Both the position numbers and the translations under genes were made by a program. 64,000 nucleotides of DNA from CAIKMD01 sp963740675 (GTDB taxonomy: Bacteria; Pseudomonadota; Alphaproteobacteria; ATCC43930; CGMCC-115725): positions 62,001 to 126,000 of the forward strand of contig CAVUFS010000005.1 of assembly GCA_963740675.1 (NCBI GenBank), written 5' to 3'. Below are positions 43,271 to 51,063 of this stretch, piece after piece (position 1 is the first letter of the stretch; each line of letters starts with the position of its first letter). The notes under the pieces are model-generated. The model did no database searches and was not told the DNA's origin. It saw nothing but the letters and a program-made list of their open reading frames with translations.

Positions 43271-43749
43271 TCATCTCAAATGTGCAAATTCAGGACCAGT
43301 GCAGCTACGCCTCGCATTCCCCAATGAACTCAAACTTAATCGTTGCTCTCAAAGATTGACGAGGCGTTAACCATAACGGTCGAGCCAGCGTCATCGATCC
43401 AAGGTTTCCGCGCCTATACTCAACATCATGTAGGCGTTTTTTTGGGTTTTGCGCCGAGTCGATGTCTACCGCCCCGTCGAGGGGGCTATGACCGACGCGC
43501 GGTACCCGAGCAAAAGGGCGAATTGCAGCCGAGCGAAAAATCCTTGCGAGGCAAGGAATTCCGGGATTCCGGCCGTTCAGGCCGAAACGGATGCGCCGAG
43601 CGGCGAGTATCACGTCGATTGCGGCCGATATTGCAATAAAAGCATTGCCCAAAAACGTGTCATTGTTAAGGACTGTTGCGCGATCGAGTGACGTTCTTCA
43701 CATCACTGTGGCTTTTTTGTCATGCTGGCGCGCTTGCCGCGAGGCGAAG
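43271..43749. other. 479-bp intergenic stretch between divergent genes
   Basis: No convincing gene is seen. Notable points are TTAACCAT at 43367-43374 (a CtrA-like half-site), a T-run 'gtttttttggg' near 43438-43447, and short inverted repeats ('cttgcgaggcaag', 'ccggccgttcaggccg') near 43540-43590. The long leader could carry the prkA promoter and an untranslated region. The small frames inside are Arg/Cys-rich and have no start signals. Confidence 0.5.
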
Positions 43750-44832
43750 ATGAGCGAAACCAAGCAATTCCGCCCCGAAGAGTTCGTTGGCACAATGCCC
43801 GTGCGCGAGCAGCACCGCTTCGACCTGACCGCACTCGAAAGCTGGATGCGTGCGAATGTCGCCAATTTTCACGGCCCAGTTGCAGTCGAGCAGTTCAAAG
43901 GCGGCCAGTCCAACCCGACCTATCGTGTTAGCGCCGGCGATCACCGCTATGTCTTGCGGCGCAAACCGCCCGGCAAGCTCCTGCCTTCGGCCCATGCCGT
44001 CGACCGTGAATTCCGTGTCATGTCGGCGCTGGCCGCGACCGACGTACCGGTGCCCAAAATGCATGCGCTCTGCATGGATGAGAGCATTATTGGCACGGCT
44101 TTTTACCTGATGAACTATGTCGAGGGCCGCGTCTTTTGGGATCCGACCCTGCCGGCGGTGCCCCAGGCCGAGCGGCACGGCATCTTCGCGGCCATGAACG
44201 AGGCGATCGCACGGCTTCATAAAGTGGATTACGCGGCGACCGGGCTTTCGGATTACGGCCGGCCCGGCAGCTACGTGCTGCGCCAGATCGATCGCTGGAC
44301 GAAGCAGTACCGCGCCTCAGAGACCGAAACGATCCCGGCGATGGACCGGCTGATCGAATGGCTGCCCCTTCATGCGCCAGCCAGCGAAGAGACCACCCTG
44401 ATCCACGGCGACTTCCGGATCGACAATATGATCTTCCACCCGACCGAGCCGCGGGTGATCGCGATCCTCGATTGGGAATTATCGACGCTCGGGAACCCGC
44501 TCTCGGACTTCGCCTATCACATGATGCCGTGGCGCTTGGGGCCGGACACCTATCGCGGCCTCGATGGTTTCGATCTCGCCGCGATCGGCATACCGAGCGA
44601 GGCCGAAGGCTGCGCCCTCTATTGCCGGCGCACCGGCCGCAGCGCGCTGCCGGATTGGGACTTCTATATCGCCTTCAACATGTTCCGCCTCGCCGCGATC
44701 CTGCAGGGGATCATGGGCCGCGTCCGCGAGGGCACGGCGGCCAGCGCCCGCGCGCTCGAAAGCGGCGCCCGCGCCAAGCGCCTCGCCGAAGCCGGCTGGC
44801 GTCAGGTCGAAGCGTTGGAGCAGCGGCGCTAG
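43750..44832 (+). CDS. APH-family phosphotransferase (acyl-CoA-dehydrogenase-associated type)
   Basis: A protein of 360 residues from ATG 43750. The Brenner motif 'TTLIHGDFRIDNMIFHPTEP' (HxDxxxxN) and the metal-site 'VIAILDWELSTLGNPLSDFA' mark the aminoglycoside-phosphotransferase fold. 'GGQSNPTYRVSAGDHRYVLR' holds the ATP-binding lysine region. Its closest known relatives are the kinase domains of ACAD10/ACAD11 that phosphorylate 4-hydroxyacyl-CoAs in beta-oxidation of unusual fatty acids. No acyl-CoA dehydrogenase gene is adjacent, so that role is inferred from family only. Confidence 0.9.
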   Translation: MSETKQFRPEEFVGTMPVREQHRFDLTALESWMRANVANFHGPVAVEQFKGGQSNPTYRVSAGDHRYVLRRKPPGKLLPSAHAVDREFRVMSALAATDVPVPKMHALCMDESIIGTAFYLMNYVEGRVFWDPTLPAVPQAERHGIFAAMNEAIARLHKVDYAATGLSDYGRPGSYVLRQIDRWTKQYRASETETIPAMDRLIEWLPLHAPASEETTLIHGDFRIDNMIFHPTEPRVIAILDWELSTLGNPLSDFAYHMMPWRLGPDTYRGLDGFDLAAIGIPSEAEGCALYCRRTGRSALPDWDFYIAFNMFRLAAILQGIMGRVREGTAASARALESGARAKRLAEAGWRQVEALEQRR

Positions 44833-44844
44833 CGAGAGCCGCCG

Positions 44845-45258
44845 CTATTTCTTCTCGCCGTCTTTCGGCTTCAACGTCAGCGAGGCCGAGTTGATGCAAT
44901 AGCGTAGCCCGGTCGGCCGCGGCCCATCGGGGAAGACATGGCCGAGATGTGCTTCGCAGCCGCTGCACAGCACCTCGGTGCGCTTCATGAAAAGGCTGCG
45001 ATCGGTCTCGGTATCGACGCAATCCTCGGCGATCGGCTGATAGAAGCTCGGCCAGCCCGAGCCGCTGTCGTATTTCGTGTCCGAGGCGAACAGCTCCTGG
45101 CCGCAGCAGATGCAAGCATAGGTGCCGACGCGATGCTCGTTCCAATATTCGCCGGTGAAAGCGCGCTCGGTGCCTTTCTTGCGCGCGATGCGGAACTGCT
45201 CGGGCGAGAGCTGCGCCTGCCATTCGGCGTCGGATTTCTCGACCTTATCCTTGCTCAT
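44845..45258 (-). CDS. msrB: peptide-methionine (R)-S-oxide reductase
   Basis: A protein of 137 residues without signal peptide, so cytosolic. 'KYDSGSGWPSFYQPI' and 'GLRYCINSASLTL' (catalytic Cys) are diagnostic; the structural zinc is held by 'CICCGQELF' and 'CSGCEAHLGHVFPDGP'. It repairs oxidised methionine in proteins with thioredoxin. It is divergent from the mbfA-like gene 56 bases away, a pairing that fits oxidative or iron stress. Confidence 0.96.
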   Translation of the reverse strand: MSKDKVEKSDAEWQAQLSPEQFRIARKKGTERAFTGEYWNEHRVGTYACICCGQELFASDTKYDSGSGWPSFYQPIAEDCVDTETDRSLFMKRTEVLCSGCEAHLGHVFPDGPRPTGLRYCINSASLTLKPKDGEKK

Positions 45259-45314
45259 GAGCGCGTCTCCTTCTCGCGCTGATCATAGTCCGGCGAAATG
45301 CTAGGATCGACTCC

Positions 45315-46451
45315 ATGCCCGATCAGGATCCAAATCAGAATAGGGCCGAACGTTACCGCAGCAATCTCCAAGGCGAACTCGACAGCGCCGCCCTTTTTCG
45401 CGCGCTCGCCGAGAGCGAAGAGACGTTGCAGATGCGCGAGGTCTATCGCCGCCTCGCGGCAATCGAGGAAAAGCACGCCGCGATGTGGCGCGAGCAGCTC
45501 GCAAAAGTCGGCGAGAGTGCCGGCCGTTATCGCGCCAGCCTGCGCACACGCCTCCTCGCCTGGCTGGCGCGCCAATTCGGCGCGGCGCTGGTACTGCCGA
45601 TGGTCGCCGCGATCGAGCGCGACGATCGCGGCATGTATGACGACCAACCCGAAGCCCAAGCCGCCGGCCTGCCGGGCGTGGAACGCTCGCATTCGCGCGT
45701 GCTGCAAGCCGCCTCGCGGCCGATTCGCGGCGGCCTTTCCGGCTCGGCACTCGCGCAGATCGAGGGCCGTCATCACACCGGCGGCAATGCGCTGCGTGCC
45801 GCGGTGCTTGGTGCCAATGACGGGCTCGTCTCCAATCTCAGCCTCGTCATGGGCGTGGCCGGCGCCGAATTTTCGGGCAAGACAGTCCTCATCACCGGCC
45901 TCGCCGGGCTGCTCGCGGGCGCCTGCTCGATGGCGATGGGCGAATGGCTCTCGGTCACCAGTGCGCGTGAGCTCTACACCCAACAGATCGCGACTGAGAA
46001 AGCCGAGCTCGAAGAGATTCCCGAAGAAGAGCAGGAAGAGCTGGAGCTGATCTATCAGGCGAAGGGCCTGCCGGCCGACAAAGCGAAAGAGCTGGCCGCG
46101 CGCATCATCGCCAATCCCCAGACCGCGCTCGATACCCTGGCGCGCGAAGAGCTCGGCATCGACCCCGACGATCTCGGCGGCTCGCCTTGGACGGCGGCTG
46201 GAACATCTTTCTTGCTCTTCGCCATCGGCGCGATCTTTCCAGTGGCGCCGTTCTTTTTTCTCTCGGGCGCTGCGGTGATCGTCACCAGCCTCGTTGTCAG
46301 CGCCTGCGCCATGTTCGCCATCGGCGCCGGCACCACGCTCTTCACCGGCCGCGGCATGTTGTTCTCGGGAACGCGCCAAGTCGCGATCGGGATCGCGGCA
46401 GCTGCCGTGACCTTCTGCTTGGGCCGGCTGATCGGCGCCAGTATCAGATAA
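45315..46451 (+). CDS. mbfA: membrane-bound ferritin-like protein with VIT1/CCC1 domain (MbfA type)
   Basis: A protein of 378 residues. The N-terminal ferritin-like (Er) helical domain has Glu ligands in 'QGELDSAALFRALAESEE' and the ExxH pair in 'RLAAIEEKHAAMWREQ'. The C-terminal half is a VIT1/CCC1 iron/manganese transporter: 'RAAVLGANDGLVSNLSLVMG', 'GACSMAMGEWLSVTSARELY' and further helices at the end. In Agrobacterium and Bradyrhizobium MbfA exports iron and protects against acid and peroxide stress under Irr control. I do not see an obvious Irr box in the short upstream gap. Confidence 0.9.
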   Translation: MPDQDPNQNRAERYRSNLQGELDSAALFRALAESEETLQMREVYRRLAAIEEKHAAMWREQLAKVGESAGRYRASLRTRLLAWLARQFGAALVLPMVAAIERDDRGMYDDQPEAQAAGLPGVERSHSRVLQAASRPIRGGLSGSALAQIEGRHHTGGNALRAAVLGANDGLVSNLSLVMGVAGAEFSGKTVLITGLAGLLAGACSMAMGEWLSVTSARELYTQQIATEKAELEEIPEEEQEELELIYQAKGLPADKAKELAARIIANPQTALDTLAREELGIDPDDLGGSPWTAAGTSFLLFAIGAIFPVAPFFFLSGAAVIVTSLVVSACAMFAIGAGTTLFTGRGMLFSGTRQVAIGIAAAAVTFCLGRLIGASIR

Positions 46452-46457
46452 TAGGAA

Positions 46458-46607
46458 TCAGCGGTTGAGCTGCATCGGTCCGCCGCCGCAATTGCGGCCA
46501 CCGGTCGAGGCGCAAGTCTGCGTCTTGTTCCAATCGTAGAAATCGAACAGAAACTGGGAGAGAAGAATCGCCGCGCCGATTGCGACGATAATCGCGAGAT
46601 ATTTCAT
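46458..46607 (-). CDS. small single-helix membrane protein
   Basis: A protein of 49 residues: a hydrophobic helix 'YLAIIVAIGAAILLSQFLF' then 'DFYDWNKTQTCASTGGRNCG' with two cysteines and a short tail ending MQLNR. The Cx6-7C in a Gly-rich periplasmic tail recurs in small proteins of rhizobial relatives as I recall, function unknown. No strong ribosome site. It converges with mbfA (6-base gap) and is divergent from the next gene. Confidence 0.6.
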   Translation of the reverse strand: MKYLAIIVAIGAAILLSQFLFDFYDWNKTQTCASTGGRNCGGGPMQLNR

Positions 46608-46688
46608 ATCGCGGCGAGTATGCGGACTTCCCGCGTCGGCGGCAATCGCGTAGCATTTCGCCGGGGCGATTGGAGGGAAAGCCACGGT

Positions 46689-48101
46689 ATGAGCACGGCA
46701 CGGCCGGGACGGCGTTACGAGGTGATGTCGCAACGCGACGGACGCTGGGTCATCGATTGTCACGTCGCGACCGAAGTCGATGCACTCGCCCGCGCCGAAG
46801 AGCTCTATGCTGATGAAAGCATCGCCGCGGTCCGCGTCATGCGCGGGCATTTCGGCGGCGCCGGGGGATCTTTCGAGACGCAGATTCTGCAACGGGTGCG
46901 CGAAGCCAAGCGCGGCGAGGCGCCGCTTCGTCTTGCCGCCGCGCCCGATGAAGACACCTGGTGCGAGACACTGGCCGATTTCTACGGGCCTTCGAGTCGC
47001 TATGCGATGGCGCGGCTGCTGCGCAATTTTCTCGATCGCTATCAGATCACCCCGACCGAGCTGTTGCACAATCACCGCTGGCTCAGGCTGCTCGACAATC
47101 AGGAATCACTTCTGCCTTCGGCGATCCAGCGCATGGCCGCGCTCCAGGCCGAGCAGCGCAAGCTCGATCGCCGCGTTCGCACCGACGTGATCGACAAATT
47201 CGTCAATGAAGCAACGAACAAGGCGCGCGACGCCCTCGCCTCGCGCGCGGCGCCGAGGCTTGGCGATGGCGGCTTGCCGGCGCTGGTCGATGCAATCAAC
47301 GAGCGCGTGAAGGAACCGGCCGAGCACGCGTTCTGGCAACGCTACGCGATCGCGCGTGCCTTCGAGGACATGAACGCCTTCGCCGCGAAATTCGAGCGCA
47401 CGATGAGCTGGACCGGCGCCGATCTGCCACCGGCAATGCTGCCGCTGATCGACGAGCTGTGTGCTGGATTTATGGGCGCGGCCGCCATGATCAAAGACAC
47501 GCTTGGCAACCAGCCGCATCTTGGCGCGGCGCTGAACGCGCTCGCCGATCTCGCCTCCGGGCATCCGGATCCGACGCTGGCTGGCGCGCCGCCGGGCTTT
47601 CCCGCTTTTGCCGCGCTGATGAGCAAAGCCGCGATGCCGGAGACGCGCAGCGTGCTCTATGACCGGCTGCAGCGCGAGTTGGCCACGGACAAACCGCTCT
47701 CGCGCGAACCACAGCAGACCCAGCGCCGCCAGTTCGAGACCTTGATGGACAAGCTCACCGACAGCAGCGGCATCTTCGCCGGCGGCCCCGCCATGGTCGC
47801 CATTCTCGCCAAGCGCTCGCGCCGCTTCGATATCGTCGGCGGCGTCGAAGACATCCGCCTCACCGCTGCCACGCCGATGGGACGGATCGAAGAGGTGCTT
47901 GCCGCGGAAAAGAACTTGATCGGCCGCCGGCAACAGCAAGGCGTCGGCACTTATTTGCGCGACGTGATCGACAAACTCGATGGCATCGCCACCGCCGAGC
48001 TGATCACGCTCAGAACCCGGATCACCGAAACCGGCCTGCCCGAGGCGATGAAAAAGGCGTTGGGGACGCGAATTCCGGCGCCCGTCGTCACGAAAATATA
48101 G
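46689..48101 (+). CDS. unknown cytosolic protein with an N-terminal 'RYEV..RDGRW' module
   Basis: A protein of 470 residues from ATG 46689 (a TTG/GTG further up is possible). The first 45 residues, 'RYEVMSQRDGRWVIDCHVAT' and 'AAVRVMRGHF', form a small alpha/beta module that looks separate from the rest. The remaining 420 residues are almost all helical, Ala/Leu/Arg-rich (for example 'LRLLDNQESLLPSAIQRMAA'), with no membrane segment or signal. I do not recognise the family. It ends 152 bases before the pentapeptide-repeat gene, with a CtrA-type site in the gap, so the two are separate units. Confidence 0.75.
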   Translation: MSTARPGRRYEVMSQRDGRWVIDCHVATEVDALARAEELYADESIAAVRVMRGHFGGAGGSFETQILQRVREAKRGEAPLRLAAAPDEDTWCETLADFYGPSSRYAMARLLRNFLDRYQITPTELLHNHRWLRLLDNQESLLPSAIQRMAALQAEQRKLDRRVRTDVIDKFVNEATNKARDALASRAAPRLGDGGLPALVDAINERVKEPAEHAFWQRYAIARAFEDMNAFAAKFERTMSWTGADLPPAMLPLIDELCAGFMGAAAMIKDTLGNQPHLGAALNALADLASGHPDPTLAGAPPGFPAFAALMSKAAMPETRSVLYDRLQRELATDKPLSREPQQTQRRQFETLMDKLTDSSGIFAGGPAMVAILAKRSRRFDIVGGVEDIRLTAATPMGRIEEVLAAEKNLIGRRQQQGVGTYLRDVIDKLDGIATAELITLRTRITETGLPEAMKKALGTRIPAPVVTKI

Positions 48102-48191
48102 TGTGACGCACGCCCTTCTGTCGGGAATCCGACGAAAGATAATGGGATCAGTCGGTTACCGAAGAGCTATCGAGGTTAACGCAAGTAAATC

Positions 48192-48206
48192 TTAAGTCGC
48201 ATTTAA
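48192..48206 (+). promoter_or_regulatory. CtrA-type operator upstream of the pentapeptide-repeat gene
   Basis: A perfect TTAA-N7-TTAA site (spacer GTCGCAT) lies 48 bases before ATG 48254, and two further TTAA/TTAAC words stand nearby (gttaacgc at 48174-48181). Position and match agree with a CtrA-regulated promoter. Confidence 0.7.
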
Positions 48207-48253
48207 CGGTGCCGCGGCTAGCCTTTGCACCGAGATAACAACGTGTCGACCCG

Positions 48254-49588
48254 ATGCCGCGTGGCGCCTTCAATCTAGTGGCGGAAGAATCCCGTCCCCC
48301 CGTGCCGAAGACGCCGGAGGAGATCGTGCGCATTTTCGAAGCGCATGAGCGCTGGCTGAAAAAGCAGAACGGCGGCATCCGCGCCGATCTGACTTTTCAG
48401 GTTCTATCGGGCGCTAATCTTCAAGGCATCGTGCTGCGCGCGGCCAAGCTCACTGGCTGCGATCTCTCCTTCGCGCGCCTCACTGGCGCGGATCTTCGGC
48501 AATGCGATCTCTTCTCCGCCGATCTGCATGGCGCCGATCTGACCGATGCCGATTTGACCGAAGCCGATCTGCGCGGCGCCAATTTCCGCGACGCCAAGCT
48601 GCGCCGCGCGACGCTCGATGCCGCCGATCTGCGCATGGGGCAGCTGATGGGGCCACAACGCGGCGGCTCGATGAATTTCCACGGCTCCGAAAAGGGCATC
48701 ACCGATCTCACCTCCGCCGAGGCTTCCGCCAGCGGCCTCAAAGGGGCGCGGCTCAACGGTGCCAACCTGACCGCGGTCGACCTCTCGAATGCCGATCTCA
48801 CCGGCGCGAAGCTCACCCGCGCCAATATGCAAGGCTCGGTGCTGCGCGGCGCGATCCTGAAGGACGCCGATCTCAGCAACGTGGCGATGATCAAAGTCGA
48901 TCTCTCGGGCGCCAATCTGGCCGGCGCGATCGTCGAGAACGCCAATCTCGAAGGCAGCGATTTCACCGGCGCGACGATCGACGGCGTCGATTTCGCCCGC
49001 GCCAGCCTCGCCGAAGCGCGTATCACCTTGTCGATCTCGACACTCGACGAGGACATTCAGAAGATCATCGCCGAGCATCTGCGCTGGGCCGACACCCAGG
49101 GCGCGAAAGGCAAGCGCGCCGAGCTCAGCAAGCGCAATTTCGTCCGCATCAATTTCGCCGGCGTCGATCTTTCGGGCGCCAGCCTTAGCGAATGCAAATT
49201 CGGCAGCGCTGTCTTCAAGAAGGCGCGGCTCGAAATGGCGAATATGTCGGGCGCCGACCTCAATAACGCCGAGCTCATCGAAGCCAATATGTGCGGCATC
49301 AACCTCGCCAAGGCCGATCTCGCGACCGCCGATCTCAGCGGCGCAAAGCTCGGTCCGGTCGAACTGCGCAAGCCCGACGGCAGCCTTTCCGGCCGCTTCT
49401 GGCCGGCCAATCTCTCGGCCGCGTCCTTCAAAGACGCAAAGCTCGCTGGTGCCGATCTGCGCATGGTCAATCTGACCAAGGCCGATTTGACCAACGCCGA
49501 TCTCACCGGCGCCGACCTGACCGACGCCAATCTCGGTGGCGCTACGCTGACCGGCGCAAAGACCGACGGCGCCAAGATGCCCGAATAA
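48254..49588 (+). CDS. pentapeptide-repeat protein
   Basis: A protein of 444 residues. After about 55 residues with 'TPEEIVRIFEAHERWLKKQN' come two long tracts of A(D/N)LxX repeats, for example 'GADLTDADLTEADLRGANF' and 'TKADLTNADLTGADLTDANL', separated by a middle segment 'DEDIQKIIAEHLRWADTQG' that resembles the N-terminal segment. This gives two units of 'helical segment plus quadrilateral beta-helix'. No signal or membrane part, so cytosolic. Some pentapeptide proteins mimic DNA and protect gyrase; others are scaffolds. PilZ- or CtrA-linked roles are open. Confidence 0.93.
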   Translation: MPRGAFNLVAEESRPPVPKTPEEIVRIFEAHERWLKKQNGGIRADLTFQVLSGANLQGIVLRAAKLTGCDLSFARLTGADLRQCDLFSADLHGADLTDADLTEADLRGANFRDAKLRRATLDAADLRMGQLMGPQRGGSMNFHGSEKGITDLTSAEASASGLKGARLNGANLTAVDLSNADLTGAKLTRANMQGSVLRGAILKDADLSNVAMIKVDLSGANLAGAIVENANLEGSDFTGATIDGVDFARASLAEARITLSISTLDEDIQKIIAEHLRWADTQGAKGKRAELSKRNFVRINFAGVDLSGASLSECKFGSAVFKKARLEMANMSGADLNNAELIEANMCGINLAKADLATADLSGAKLGPVELRKPDGSLSGRFWPANLSAASFKDAKLAGADLRMVNLTKADLTNADLTGADLTDANLGGATLTGAKTDGAKMPE

Positions 49589-49670
49589 GCCCAGGACGAA
49601 GCCCGGGGCCGGTTTTCCCGCCCAGTCCGATCGCCTAAGCTCGCCCTCCTAAGTCAGAGGGAGGCGCTTC

Positions 49671-50219
49671 ATGAGCATCGTCGCACGACATCCGCGTTCG
49701 GCCGAACTCGAGAACGTGCCGATCGCCGACATTGCCAAGCGTTATGTCGCCCGCTTTCAGGATCGCATTCCCGATTGGGCAGCGTTCGAAGACGCCAAGA
49801 TCGAGGGCTATAAGCGCGCGCAGCATCGCTTCATCGGCGCCGGCGGCTCGGGCAAGCACGGCGATATGAACGCGATCCCGCCGAGCAATTTCACGCTCTC
49901 CATCATGTATGTGGAGCCCGGCCAGGGAAACGCCTCGCATACCCATGAAGTCGAGGAAGTCTTCTTCGTGCTGCGCGGCATGCTCGATGTCTTCATCGAG
50001 GACGAGAAAGGCGAGCGTATCGTCACGCGGCTCGGGCCGTGGGATTGCATCTCCTGCCCGGCCGGCGTGATCCACGGCTACATCAACAGCAGCCTCGAGC
50101 CGGTCTATTTCCAGGTGATGCTCGGCCGCGCGCGGCCGGAAGCGATGGGCTATACCGACGAGAAGCTTTATCGCCAGCGCGAAGATCACCTCACCGCGGC
50201 GGATCGAGGCTCGCGCTAG
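49671..50219 (+). CDS. cupin-domain protein
   Basis: A protein of 182 residues with a single cupin barrel. The metal-binding motif 1 is 'GNASHTHEVEEVFFVLRGML' (HxH...E) and motif 2 is 'PWDCISCPAGVIHGYIN' (PxGxxH). An N-terminal extension of about 60 residues has 'IPDWAAFEDAKIEGYKRAQH'. The family covers dioxygenases, isomerases and storage-type folds; no substrate clue. An AGAGGGAGG ribosome site precedes ATG 49671. Convergent 29-base overlap with the DUF1194 gene. Confidence 0.9.
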   Translation: MSIVARHPRSAELENVPIADIAKRYVARFQDRIPDWAAFEDAKIEGYKRAQHRFIGAGGSGKHGDMNAIPPSNFTLSIMYVEPGQGNASHTHEVEEVFFVLRGMLDVFIEDEKGERIVTRLGPWDCISCPAGVIHGYINSSLEPVYFQVMLGRARPEAMGYTDEKLYRQREDHLTAADRGSR

Positions 50220-50985
50220 ACCGAGACGTTGACCTCCGCGCGAGATCGAAAGGCGGCCGCGTCGCCGCGATTTCGTTCAAGAGTTTCTTGGTCATCGCTT
50301 CGCCGAAGCTTTCGAAATCCTCGACCGTCAGCAGGAACGAGCCTGGGCCGCCGGTGACGTTCTCCTGATACCATTTCGGGAGCCCGCCCGGCGGTTGTGT
50401 GTGGCCGGAATAGCCGAAGATATTCGCGCTCTCATTGATGATCGCGAGGCCGTTGATGGTGACGCCGCCGGCGAGCGCCTCGGCACGCGCTTCGTCCAGC
50501 GGCCGGCCGGCATTGTTGGTGCCGTCGCCCGAGACATCGATCACCTGCCGCTCGGCTTTGACGCCGTTCGCCTTCAGCCGCGCCATCGCAAAATCGAGCG
50601 CGGCACTGATCGAGGTGCGGCCGAAGAAAGCACGCGGCGCCTCCAACAGCGTGTCGGTGAAAACCTTGGCCGAAGCGGGATCATGGATGATCTGCCAATC
50701 AACCACGATCTGTTGCTGGTCGCTGTCGGCCCATTCCACGAAAGTCAGCGCGATCGCTCCGTTGGTACCCGCCTGGATGGCGCGCACGACATCGGGATTG
50801 GCGATCGCCTTGGCATAGCCCTGACGCTGAAGCTGGAATTCATCGGTCGTGATGCTGCGCGAGACATCGGCGGCGAGGACCAGCGCGACATCGACCCGCT
50901 GTTGCGCTTGCTGTGCGTGCAATGGCGCGCCGCCGAGGGCCATCGCCAGCAGCATTGCGAGCATTCCAAGCCGAGCCAAGCGCAT
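50191..50985 (-). CDS. exported DUF1194 (VWA-like) protein
   Basis: A protein of 264 residues with a leader (core 'LGMLAMLLAMALGGAPLHA'). The von Willebrand A-type fold is seen in 'VDVALVLAADVSRSITTDEF' with the DxSxS metal site, 'AIALTFVEWADSDQQQIVVD', and 'ERQVIDVSGDGTNNAGRPLD'. DUF1194 proteins are periplasmic and widespread in Rhizobiales-type bacteria; function unknown. Its end overlaps the cupin gene on the other strand. Confidence 0.93.
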   Translation of the reverse strand: MRLARLGMLAMLLAMALGGAPLHAQQAQQRVDVALVLAADVSRSITTDEFQLQRQGYAKAIANPDVVRAIQAGTNGAIALTFVEWADSDQQQIVVDWQIIHDPASAKVFTDTLLEAPRAFFGRTSISAALDFAMARLKANGVKAERQVIDVSGDGTNNAGRPLDEARAEALAGGVTINGLAIINESANIFGYSGHTQPPGGLPKWYQENVTGGPGSFLLTVEDFESFGEAMTKKLLNEIAATRPPFDLARRSTSRSSASLDPPR

Positions 50986-51063
50986 GGGCGGCCTCCCTAG
51001 GGCGACCTAGCATAAGCCCGAACGCGCCAACGGCCAAACTTGTCGCGCTATAGTGGCGTCGCC

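Noticed and set aside
43343..43691. Small genes in the prkA leader
   Set aside because: The frames are Arg/Cys-rich, lack ribosome sites and overlap each other; no domain.
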